Assembly: GCA_001794205.1 (NCBI GenBank)
Contig: MGJJ01000003.1
Span: 1 to 12,972 of the forward strand
Direction: 5' to 3'
DNA: 12,972 nt
From: Candidatus Yanofskybacteria bacterium RIFCSPHIGHO2_01_FULL_44_22
Lineage (GTDB): Bacteria > Patescibacteriota > Minisyncoccia > 2-02-FULL-40-12 > GWA2-44-9
Under the pieces are notes generated by a model. It did not search any database. It was not told where the DNA came from and saw only the letters and a list, made by a program, of their open reading frames with translations. Positions 6,628 to 12,682 of the stretch are shown here, one piece after another (position 1 is the first letter of the stretch; every line of letters starts with the position of its first letter). Made by a program: the position numbers and the translations under genes.

Positions 6628-7163
6628 TGGAAAAAATCCTGTCTTTTCTTAATTTTTTAAAAGTTGACTTCAATTTCAGTCCGGGCGTTTTACTGGCCGG
6701 TCTTTTTTTCGTCTTTATTTTACTTTACGGTTTGAGTTTGGGCCGGACAAGAGCGGTTTTTTCTTTTTTGGGCATTTACATCGCCTATGCCGTCCAGTCG
6801 GTGTTTCCTTATTGGGACTGGCTTCATGAAACGGTTAAATTTTCACCCCAGCCGTATTTTACGAAGGTCAGTTTTTTCCTGGCAGTTTATTTTGCCGTGT
6901 TTTTGATATTAAACAAATCCTTGGCGAAAAACCGCCTGACAATCGCCGAAGCGTCCTTTTTTGCGGTAACCGTGATTAGCCTTCTCCAGCTGGGTCTTTT
7001 GCTGATAATTGTTTTGGGCATGCTACCGCTTGATATAATCGCCCGATTTGTGCCGGCTGCGCTGGCCGTGTATTTCATAACTCCGCCGGCAGTTTTCTTC
7101 TGGTTTACCGTTCCTATACCCGCCTTGTTGTTGGTTAAAAGAGGGAAAGAAATTGCGAGGTGA
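6624..7163 (+). CDS. Small multi-pass membrane protein, CvpA-like topology
   Basis: Function unknown. The 179 residues form about five hydrophobic segments (near 21-38, 44-62, 82-97, 110-132, 145-170), separated by short loops, with a basic C-terminus (VKRGKEIAR). The second segment, GLSLGRTRAVFSFLGIYIAYAV, is reminiscent of the early part of CvpA-type proteins (a Gly/Arg turn followed by a long hydrophobic helix), but the match is too weak for a family call. It overlaps dnaJ by 4 bp (ATGA), so it is translationally coupled and is the last gene of the CIRCE operon. A second ATG follows at 6627. It converges on efp with only 8 bases between stop codons, leaving no space for a separate terminator. 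Confidence 0.7.
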   Translation: MMEKILSFLNFLKVDFNFSPGVLLAGLFFVFILLYGLSLGRTRAVFSFLGIYIAYAVQSVFPYWDWLHETVKFSPQPYFTKVSFFLAVYFAVFLILNKSLAKNRLTIAEASFFAVTVISLLQLGLLLIIVLGMLPLDIIARFVPAALAVYFITPPAVFFWFTVPIPALLLVKRGKEIAR

Positions 7164-7171
7164 TTCGGAGC

Positions 7172-7747
7172 TTATTTCCCCTTTTCCGCGCGCTCTACAT
7201 ATTCACCCGTCTCGGTGTTTACCCGGACGATATCTCCCTCGTCTATAAAGAGGGGGACATTGATATAAGCGCCGGTTTCTATTTTCGCCTGCTTGACTCC
7301 GCCTTGAGCGGTATCGCCCCGGATGGACGGAGGAGCTTCAACTATTTTGAATTCCATTTTGACCGGTAATTCGGCGGTGATGACTTTGCCTTCAAAGATA
7401 ATCGCTTCAAGAATTGTATTAGGTTTTAAAAATTTAACGGCGTTGCCCAAAATATCTTCTGAAAGTTCAAATCTTTTTGACGGGTCGTTTTTGTAAGAAA
7501 ACCAGTATTGGTTGCGATGAGCATATAAAAATTTGACGCTTTGCCGCTGGACATCGGCCTCCTCAAATATATCCGACTGGGCAAAATTTCTTTCCAGTAT
7601 CTTGCCGTTCATCAGATTGCGCATTTTAACCTGCACCGTAGGCCGCCTCTGCTGCATTTTCAAATGAAATGTTTCCAAAACCACGAAGGGCTGGCCCTCG
7701 TAGATAAAAAAGGTTTTCTGTTTTAGTTCATTTACCCCCAATGCCAT
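7172..7747 (-). CDS. efp: Translation elongation factor P
   Basis: Binds between the P and E sites and rescues ribosomes stalled on polyproline. The 191 residues match the three-domain family: an N-terminal KOW-like domain (LKQKTFFIYEGQPFVV, then VQVKMRNLMNGK), a middle OB domain (VKFLYAHRNQYWFSYK onward), and a C-terminal OB domain with PPSIRGDTAQGGVKQAKIETGAYINVPLFIDEGDIVRVNT. The domain I loop, usually PGKGxA with a modified Lys or Arg, reads KMQQRRPTV (30-38). The canonical Lys position is a Gln by alignment; two arginines (R34, R35) and P36 lie nearby. It follows its own promoter and appears monocistronic. The start is supported by promoter position. Confidence 0.95.
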   Translation of the reverse strand: MALGVNELKQKTFFIYEGQPFVVLETFHLKMQQRRPTVQVKMRNLMNGKILERNFAQSDIFEEADVQRQSVKFLYAHRNQYWFSYKNDPSKRFELSEDILGNAVKFLKPNTILEAIIFEGKVITAELPVKMEFKIVEAPPSIRGDTAQGGVKQAKIETGAYINVPLFIDEGDIVRVNTETGEYVERAEKGK

Positions 7748-7756
7748 AATGACAAT

Positions 7757-7784
7757 ATTTTAGCAGAAATTGTTGATTTTGCAA
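7757..7784 (-). promoter_or_regulatory. Promoter of efp
   Basis: On the minus strand: TTGCAA (7784-7779), 16 nt, TAAAAT (7762-7757) preceded by TGC, giving an extended -10. The -10 ends 9 nt before the ATG, so a leader of only about 2-4 nt is expected. No Shine-Dalgarno fits. Confidence 0.6.
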
Positions 7785-7806
7785 GAAACCAAACAGGTCG
7801 GGGCGG

Positions 7807-8571
7807 CTATTTTTTAAACAACAGCGTCACCAAAAACACGATGCCTCCGGCAAGCACTACGATGGGGCCGGGAACGATATTAAAATAATTGGCGACCCAA
7901 ATGCCGGAAAAGGCTGACAATCCGCCAAATACGGCCGCAGTTGCAGTATAACGCGATAAGCTGACTGAAATATTTTTGGAAGCGGCGGCGGGAATTATGA
8001 CCAAAGAACCCATAAGCAATGTTCCGGCGACTTTTAAGCCAAGAGCGACAACGACGGCAACCAACAAAAGAAAAATCAAGTTCATTTTGTCCACCGGAAT
8101 TCTGACCGACTTGGCAAGGTCTTTGGAAACAATCGACAGCATTAAACCCTTGGCAAGCCGTCTAATCGCCATAAAAATAAACACGGTAAATATTCCGGTT
8201 AGTGCGGCGTCAATAATATTGATTTTGGATATGTTGCCGAAAAGAGCCTCAAGCAGTTCCGGTTCCGGGGTTAAAAGAAGCCCCAGCGCCAAACTTAAAG
8301 TGAAAAATATGCCCACCAGTGTCTCCGACGGCAATTCGGTTTTTTTCTCAAGCGCCCAAATTCCTAAAATGGCTACGACAAGAGCGGCGAACGCGCCGAT
8401 GAAAGGATTGATTCCGATGAGCAAGGCGACGGCTATGCCAGGCAGAGCGACATGGGAAAGCGCATCGCCAACAAGCGACATTCTGCGTAAAACCATAAAT
8501 GAGCCGATATAACCCGACCCAAGTCCGATTAAAGTTCCGACGAGAAGTTGTAAATATAATGAGTTTATCAA
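7807..8571 (-). CDS. ABC-3 family metal transporter permease (ZnuB/MntB type)
   Basis: Membrane subunit of a Zn/Mn/Fe importer. It has 254 residues and about eight hydrophobic helices. The family hallmark GSFMVLRRMSLVGDALSHVALPG lies at 23-45 with D36 and H40, and the helix LKVAGTLLMGSLVIIPAAASK is the usual late coupling and pore region. The start is a TTG at 8571 giving MINSLYLQ, matching the expected N-terminal length; the frame stays open upstream through repeat sequence but has no ATG there. The cognate ATPase gene lies 81 bases upstream on the same strand, so the two are probably one transcript. No periplasmic or lipoprotein metal-binding subunit is adjacent. Confidence 0.9.
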   Translation of the reverse strand: MINSLYLQLLVGTLIGLGSGYIGSFMVLRRMSLVGDALSHVALPGIAVALLIGINPFIGAFAALVVAILGIWALEKKTELPSETLVGIFFTLSLALGLLLTPEPELLEALFGNISKINIIDAALTGIFTVFIFMAIRRLAKGLMLSIVSKDLAKSVRIPVDKMNLIFLLLVAVVVALGLKVAGTLLMGSLVIIPAAASKNISVSLSRYTATAAVFGGLSAFSGIWVANYFNIVPGPIVVLAGGIVFLVTLLFKK

Positions 8572-8573
8572 GT

Positions 8574-8598
8574 TTATAAAGTTATAAAGTTCATAAAG
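8574..8598. repeat. Short tandem repeat (TTATAAAG) before the permease start
   Basis: TTATAAAG occurs twice exactly (8574-8581, 8582-8589) and once with an inserted base (TTCATAAAG, 8590-8598). It sits immediately upstream of the TTG start of the permease, within the gap between the two ABC genes. Confidence 0.65.
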
Positions 8599-8652
8599 TA
8601 ATTTATTTTCCCCAACCTTACGAATCTTAAGAACCTGGAACTTTTAACTATT

Positions 8653-9375
8653 TTAGTGTTCGTGTTTATAAAATGCGGTTTCTCCGCCGTATAACTTGGC
8701 AAGAGCCGCAGGGTCAAGCACTTCGCTGGGCCGGCCGTAACAGACCATTTTTTTGTTCAAACAGATAACGCTGTCGGCATATTTGTAAACGATGTTCAAG
8801 TCGTGCGAGATGAGAATAATCGTAAGCGTTCGCTCTTCTTTTACTTTTTTGAGCAAATTGTAAATCGTTTCTTCGCCGCCCACGTCTATGCCTGAAGTCG
8901 GTTCGTCAAATAAAATTACGTCCGGATTATCAATAATCGACCAGGCAATAAGCACCCTCTGAATTTGGCCGCCGGAAAGCCAGCCGAGCCGCTTTTTTAA
9001 AATATGGCTGACAAGATGATGTTCGTCGTGATGTTCCGCCAGACCCACCGCTTTTAAAACCTCTATGATTTTAGTCCGATTCTTGGTCTTAAACTTCATA
9101 AACTCCCAGACACTTAGGGGCAATTCAGCGTCGATATGGAATTTTTGCGGCACATAGCTGATTTTTAGGCCTTCGGCCCAATTGATTTTTCCGGAGTGGC
9201 GGATAAGACCCATAAGCGCGCGGAATAAAACCGATTTGCCGGAACCGTTGGGGCCGACGATGGCCAAGACATCTTCTTTTTGAACAAAAAAACTTAGGTC
9301 TTTTAAAACCTCGTTATCATCTTCAAATTTAACTCCCAGATTTTCTACAGTTAGAACCGTCTCCTGATTGGCCAT
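8653..9375 (-). CDS. ABC transporter ATPase for metal uptake (ZnuC/MntA type)
   Basis: ATP-hydrolysing subunit paired with the ABC-3 permease downstream. It has 240 residues with all motifs: Walker A GPNGSGKS (41-48), Q-loop Q77, signature LSGGQ (133-137), Walker B VILFDE (153-158) and the switch histidine H191 in ISHD. Two histidine-rich patches are unusual: EHHDEHH (114-120) in the helical domain and the C-terminal KHEH (237-240). They fit a metal-related transporter and could bind or sense zinc. No Shine-Dalgarno is visible and I could not define a clear promoter in the upstream gap, which it shares with the divergent 9493 gene. Confidence 0.93.
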   Translation of the reverse strand: MANQETVLTVENLGVKFEDDNEVLKDLSFFVQKEDVLAIVGPNGSGKSVLFRALMGLIRHSGKINWAEGLKISYVPQKFHIDAELPLSVWEFMKFKTKNRTKIIEVLKAVGLAEHHDEHHLVSHILKKRLGWLSGGQIQRVLIAWSIIDNPDVILFDEPTSGIDVGGEETIYNLLKKVKEERTLTIILISHDLNIVYKYADSVICLNKKMVCYGRPSEVLDPAALAKLYGGETAFYKHEH

Positions 9376-9457
9376 ACAAATTAACTTAATATCTCAAAAC
9401 TCAAATCTAATAACTAAGCCTATTAAATTGTATCATTTTTTATATCCGCAACATATT

Positions 9458-9486
9458 TTGACAAAAAAGGTGAAATATGATATAAT
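9458..9486 (+). promoter_or_regulatory. Consensus sigma70-type promoter of the secreted repeat protein
   Basis: TTGACA (9458-9463), exactly 17 nt, TATAAT (9481-9486): both hexamers and the spacing are perfect consensus. The -10 ends 6 nt before the ATG at 9493, so the transcript should start at or next to the start codon. This predicts a strongly expressed leaderless mRNA. Confidence 0.9.
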
Positions 9487-9492
9487 TAAAGA

Positions 9493-10311
9493 ATGTTCAG
9501 ACTACCTGCTAAAAAATCAATAAAGTCCGCCCTTTTGAGTCTTTTGGGGTTGATATTTTTATCCGGAACCGCTCTGGCCGATTCGACAGATTCATGGCAA
9601 GCTGATTCGGCTTCTAAGATTGCGGTTTCCGGCGACCCCAATGTTATGGTTTGTAACGTTCTCGGTTCGTTGGGAATCGGCTGTGGAACGCCGGCTCCAG
9701 TTGCCACGCCCAATAACGCTTCCAACGTTTCTAACGATTCAAGCGCCTCTGGCAACTCAAACCTTACCGCGACCATTTACACTGCCGGTAAAAAATCTGC
9801 CGGAAGCGGTTCGGTGTCGTTAGTCAGAGTGCCTGGCCAAACCGAAATTTACGAAATTATCGGAGGCAAGAAGCACCTGATTCCGACCATAGATATTTTT
9901 TATAATTACGGATTTAAATTGGAAATGATTGAAGACATTACCGCCAGGAATCTCGCCAAATATCCGAGAGTGAAATTGCTGATGTTGGCCGGAAACAAAA
10001 ACAACACTTATTATCTGACCGACGGCGGAATGATCCGCCTGATTCCCGACAAGAACGTCTCTGAATCTTACGGCGACCGTGACGAAGACATAATTGAAGT
10101 AAGCAAAAAAGAATTCAATTTTTATCCGAGAAACCAGTTTGTTTTTTTGGAAAATCCGCTAAACAGAGATGTGTTCCAAATAGTAAACGGCGCCAAAAGA
10201 TATCTTACGCCTATGGCCGTCAGAAGGATGAATGTTGCCGATGAACAGATTGCTCCCGTCAATCAAATTGAACTGACGTATTATAAAACCGGAAAACCGA
10301 TAGTGTACTAA
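9493..10311 (+). CDS. Secreted protein with three tandem ~53-residue repeats (surface-type)
   Basis: Function unknown. The 272 residues begin with a Sec signal peptide: basic MFRLPAKKSIKS, hydrophobic core, and a likely signal peptidase I site after ALA (27-29). A low-complexity Pro/Ser/Thr/Asn segment (about 65-105) follows, then three repeats at 110-161, 162-215 and 216-268. Each follows the plan (L/F)-x-(Y/F)-x-(I/L)-x-GG/NGxKxxLxP, then an I/V-x-V segment and an aromatic or YP end (for example IYEIIGGKKHLIP, YYLTDGGMIRLIP, VFQIVNGAKRYLTP). C54 and C64 could form a disulphide. Repeats of this GKK-x-IP type occur in exported cell-surface proteins, so a cell-wall or S-layer-associated or adhesive role is plausible. 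Its consensus promoter suggests abundance. Confidence 0.8.
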   Translation: MFRLPAKKSIKSALLSLLGLIFLSGTALADSTDSWQADSASKIAVSGDPNVMVCNVLGSLGIGCGTPAPVATPNNASNVSNDSSASGNSNLTATIYTAGKKSAGSGSVSLVRVPGQTEIYEIIGGKKHLIPTIDIFYNYGFKLEMIEDITARNLAKYPRVKLLMLAGNKNNTYYLTDGGMIRLIPDKNVSESYGDRDEDIIEVSKKEFNFYPRNQFVFLENPLNRDVFQIVNGAKRYLTPMAVRRMNVADEQIAPVNQIELTYYKTGKPIVY

Positions 10312-10332
10312 AAAATAGAATTAAGAATAAAT

Positions 10333-10363
10333 AAAAAAACCTCGGTTTAATCACTGGGGTTTT
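10333..10363 (-). terminator. Candidate intrinsic terminator of the M64-like peptidase gene
   Basis: On the minus strand, AAAACCCC (10363-10356) can pair with GAGGTTTT (10343-10336) over 8 bp with one A-C mismatch, spanning the stop codon, followed by more T residues (10335-10333). The stem is AT-rich and the loop is 12 nt, so the call is modest. The plus strand lacks a T-run, so it would not serve the 9493 gene well. Confidence 0.35.
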
Positions 10364-11360
10364 GGTTTGGCAACAGATAGAGCCGGGAAGGGAATTTTAA
10401 GCGGCAGAATTTGTCTAATAAGTATTTTTTGACAAACTCTCCCATAATGCGCGCCTGTATTTCGCTGAAGGCGTTTAAATCTTTCTCTTGAGAGTCAAGA
10501 TTTAATGTTGTCATGACGGTATTTTTCGAATCAGCAAACCGATATACCGCTTGGGTGCAGCAGCTTCCGGCGCGGACGATAAAAGGCTGCGCGGTTGCGG
10601 CCGAATATGCCTCATAGACGTTTATCGGCAAATTTTCAAAAAATAGTTCCGTTCCGGGAATCCTGCCGGGACGATAAAATGCCTCATATCCATCGTTCAA
10701 ACTAAGCAAATGGCCAAGTTCGTGTTGAAATAATGAATTGGAGAATTCGGTTTCGCCCGCAATGATACCCCAAGGCGGGTCGTTGCTAAAATCCGCCGTA
10801 CCGACATATTCACTGGTATTTAGAACGAAAATCGGCACATTGGGCTTGGCAGACTTGGTGAGCGATTCCCACAGTTTTTGAAGAAGCTCATTGTCTTTGG
10901 GCAGGACAAACCTTTCGACATGAACAAAATCAATCTTGTAAGCCGGTGAAACATAGGCAAAACTTAATCCCGGTATGTCATTAAACGCCAATACGGCGGC
11001 GCCGATAAGCTTCTTCATTTTGAAATCCAGTTCATCAGAAGACGGATATCCGACCGGCACCAAAAGAACTCTGAAATAGCAAGTTCCGGGATTTGTTTCA
11101 TAAAACACATGAATTTTTTCCGGTTCGCACTCAACCGAAGCTGCATCCAATACGGTTTTTATTTCTAAAGGTTCCAATTTGGCAGGGTCCGGATTGGCCA
11201 AGTAATCATCCGTTGCATCTTGTATCGCCGATTTGGCGCAGAAATCATATTCGGCGGGCGGACGCATTATGGCTTCGGCGGCGTCAGTCCATCCGGCCGT
11301 AATTCCTAAAATAATTGTCAAAATCATTATGTCAACGGCAAAATTCCAGTTGACTTTCAT
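10347..11360 (-). CDS. Exported zinc metallopeptidase, M64 (IgA peptidase)-like
   Basis: Probable secreted or membrane-anchored zinc protease of 337 residues. The N-terminus has a hydrophobic helix (about 7-25, ending near AGWTDAAEA) that serves as signal peptide or anchor. The catalytic motif is HELGH (213-217; H213, E214, H217), followed by LNDGYE (221-226) where M64 enzymes have LxDEY; D223 is a candidate third ligand. An upstream block, VLLVPVGYPSSDELDFKMKK (98-117), resembles the M64 core start (a DGY-type turn), and VYRFADSKNTVM (272-283) resembles its late YRPxxxSxM block. Six cysteines suggest disulphides outside the cell. A strong AGGAGG lies 4 nt before the ATG. It is the last gene after def, the small ORF and fmt, 25 bases from fmt. 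The target is unknown. The peptidase call is firm; the M64 subfamily is likely. Confidence 0.78.
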   Translation of the reverse strand: MKVNWNFAVDIMILTIILGITAGWTDAAEAIMRPPAEYDFCAKSAIQDATDDYLANPDPAKLEPLEIKTVLDAASVECEPEKIHVFYETNPGTCYFRVLLVPVGYPSSDELDFKMKKLIGAAVLAFNDIPGLSFAYVSPAYKIDFVHVERFVLPKDNELLQKLWESLTKSAKPNVPIFVLNTSEYVGTADFSNDPPWGIIAGETEFSNSLFQHELGHLLSLNDGYEAFYRPGRIPGTELFFENLPINVYEAYSAATAQPFIVRAGSCCTQAVYRFADSKNTVMTTLNLDSQEKDLNAFSEIQARIMGEFVKKYLLDKFCRLKFPSRLYLLPNQNPSD

Positions 11361-11364
11361 GGTC

Positions 11365-11370
11365 CCTCCT
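11365..11370 (-). promoter_or_regulatory. Shine-Dalgarno of the M64-like peptidase gene
   Basis: AGGAGG on the minus strand, ending 4 nt before the ATG at 11360. It is the only clear Shine-Dalgarno in the window, showing that the host ribosome probably can use one. A TACAAT just upstream (a -10 candidate) would start the mRNA inside this site, so read-through from fmt is the likelier source. Confidence 0.75.
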
Positions 11371-11385
11371 CATTGTAAAAGAGCG

Positions 11386-12369
11386 TTATTTCAGCCGTGA
11401 GCTGGCAAAATCAGGATGGCCGCGAAGAAAACTTTTTGCGTCCATCTCTTTTCCGCCCTCAAGCTGGAGAGATTTAATTACTAAATAACATTTAGAAGTT
11501 TGTATGGCAATTTGGTTATTAACAATTTGGATTTTACCTGGCAGTAAATAATCTAAATCATTGCTTCTACAAACCCTACAAGGACGCACCTTGTAGGGAG
11601 GTTCGGCATTTAAAATGTTTAAAATACGGCCGTTCCAGGTTGTCCAAGTTCCCGGTTCGGGATTGAGGGCGCGAATTTGGTTGTATATTTGTTCGGCGGT
11701 TTGCGGCCAGCTTATTTTCCCGTCTTCCCGCGAAAACATTTTAGTAAAGGTCGCTTCCGAGTGATTTTGCGGTTTTGGTTCAACCACGCTGTTTAGATAA
11801 CCCGGCAAGGTTTCAATCAATAATTTTGCCCCCAGTTCGGCCAGTTTTTTTTCCAATTCCTTGCGGTTTGAAAATTGAAAATTGAAAATTGAAAATTCTC
11901 GCTTTGCGAGAATCGGTCCATGGTCGACTTCCTCATCAGCCAGCATAATGGTAACGCCGGTTTCTTTTTCCCCGTTTAAAATTGCCGATTGGATGGGGGA
12001 GGGTCCCCGGTACTTGGGGAGAAGCGAAGGGTGGATATTAACAAAACCGTATTGGGGCAAGCCCAGATAATCTTTGGGGATTATTTTTCCGTAAGCGACT
12101 ATGACGCAAAGGTCGGGTTTCAATTCTTTAAATTTTTGGAGAAATTCAGCGTCTCTCTTGAGAGAGACCGGCTGGAAAACGGGGATGGAATTTTGTCGGG
12201 CTAAAACTTTTACCGGCGGGGGAGTCGATATTTTTCTGCGTCCGAAAGGCTTATCGGGGGCGGTAACGGCGGCAATAATTTGGTATCCGTTTTTTATTAA
12301 AAACTGAAACGCCGGAATTGAAAATTCCGGCGTTCCGAAAAATATTATTTTGATTTTATCGGTCTCCAT
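11386..12369 (-). CDS. fmt: Methionyl-tRNA formyltransferase
   Basis: Transfers formyl from 10-formyl-THF to initiator Met-tRNA. The 327 residues include the N-terminal Rossmann fold (KIIFFGTPEFSIPAF; TAPDKPFGRR) and the catalytic triad N111, H113 and D149 (VNIHPSLLPKYRGPSP; EEVDHGP), with the same N-to-D spacing of 38 as the E. coli enzyme. The C-terminal tRNA-binding domain contains ISWPQTAEQIYNQIRALNPEPGTW and LQLEGGKEMDAKSFLRGHP. Two stretches are unusual: EFSIFNFQFSNRK (158-170), encoded by a 7-bp tandem repeat, and about 20 residues near 256-276 (PPYKVRPCRVCRSN...), encoded around a 25-bp palindrome, in a loop between domain strands. Both keep the frame, so the enzyme is likely functional. 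It lies 6 bases after the small ORF and in the same transcript as def. Confidence 0.96.
   Translation of the reverse strand: METDKIKIIFFGTPEFSIPAFQFLIKNGYQIIAAVTAPDKPFGRRKISTPPPVKVLARQNSIPVFQPVSLKRDAEFLQKFKELKPDLCVIVAYGKIIPKDYLGLPQYGFVNIHPSLLPKYRGPSPIQSAILNGEKETGVTIMLADEEVDHGPILAKREFSIFNFQFSNRKELEKKLAELGAKLLIETLPGYLNSVVEPKPQNHSEATFTKMFSREDGKISWPQTAEQIYNQIRALNPEPGTWTTWNGRILNILNAEPPYKVRPCRVCRSNDLDYLLPGKIQIVNNQIAIQTSKCYLVIKSLQLEGGKEMDAKSFLRGHPDFASSRLK
11574..11598. repeat. 25-bp palindromic element inside fmt
   Basis: Perfect 10-bp inverted repeat, CCCTACAAGG (11574-11583) and CCTTGTAGGG (11589-11598), around ACGCA. It lies in frame in the fmt C-terminal domain and encodes the Arg/Cys-rich YKVRPCRVC segment, which has no counterpart in Fmt proteins I know. 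It looks like a palindromic element tolerated in coding sequence, comparable in principle to Rickettsia palindromic elements. Confidence 0.8.
11869..11896. repeat. 7-bp tandem repeat inside fmt (4 copies)
   Basis: TGAAAAT repeated four times head to tail. The unit is not a multiple of three, so gain or loss of one copy would shift the fmt frame. It encodes part of the loop SIFNFQFSN between the catalytic region and the conserved KLAELGAKLL helix. Confidence 0.9.
11895..11913. repeat. Perfect hairpin beside the fmt tandem repeat
   Basis: ATTCTCGC (11895-11902), TTT, GCGAGAAT (11906-11913): a perfect 8-bp inverted repeat with a 3-nt loop, starting on the last two bases of the heptamer array. 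It encodes LAKREF in the fmt frame. The pairing of hairpin and tandem repeat suggests one composite element. Confidence 0.75.
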
Positions 12370-12375
12370 CCGTAA

Positions 12376-12627
12376 TTAAGCCGCTTTTTCCTCTTCGGCT
12401 TTTTCAAGCGCGTTTTCCCATGTTTCAAGCTCTTCCGTTTGTTCTTTCTCCTTCTTCGTTTCAATCGGTTGTCCCCATGGCACTTCTTTCAGGCCTTCAG
12501 GGGTTTTGATGAATCTTTTTACTTTTTGGTCTTCTTCTTGTTCCGGCAAGTTATCGGTTTTTTTCTCAACCGGAGTAGACTCCCAAGTTCCTTTTTTATA
12601 AATTTTTGGTCCTGATTCAAAGCTCAT
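12376..12627 (-). CDS. Small charged hypothetical protein between def and fmt
   Basis: Not recognised. The 83 residues are highly polar, with about a third Glu and Lys, no hydrophobic segment and no cysteine. It contains KIYKKGTWESTPVEKK near the N-terminus, FIKTPEGLKEVPWGQP in the middle, and a likely helical acidic tail (EELETWENALEKAEEEKAA). The stop is 6 bases before the fmt start, so it is probably part of the def-fmt transcript and translated. The tandem array at 12681-12722 lies upstream. It could be a small ribosome- or tRNA-associated accessory protein, but there is no evidence beyond location. A spurious reading is possible, though the tight spacing and frame argue for a real gene. 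Confidence 0.6.
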   Translation of the reverse strand: MSFESGPKIYKKGTWESTPVEKKTDNLPEQEEDQKVKRFIKTPEGLKEVPWGQPIETKKEKEQTEELETWENALEKAEEEKAA

Positions 12628-12630
12628 GAA

Positions 12631-12682
12631 TTAGCTTGTTAATTGTCATTTTATTGATTGAATTATCAATCCAATAAGCTAA
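12631..12682. repeat. Inverted repeat structure between def and the small ORF
   Basis: Outer arms TTAGCTT (12631-12637) and AAGCTAA (12676-12682) enclose an inner imperfect stem (TATTGATTGA against TCAATCCAATA, one bulge). It directly adjoins the heptamer array and lies just upstream of the small ORF on the minus strand. It could be an mRNA hairpin in the def-fmt transcript. Confidence 0.5.

Noticed and set aside
7160..7369. A 69-codon open frame downstream of the heat-shock operon.
   Set aside because: It lies inside efp on the opposite strand and shows no family motif.
7976..8512. A 178-codon open frame antisense to the ABC permease.
   Set aside because: The permease on the other strand has clear family motifs; the antisense product is compositionally odd and motif-free.
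9376..9440. Promoter for the ABC ATPase gene.
   Set aside because: Candidate TTGAGT and TAAGTT words exist on the minus strand, but spacing and match are too poor to call.
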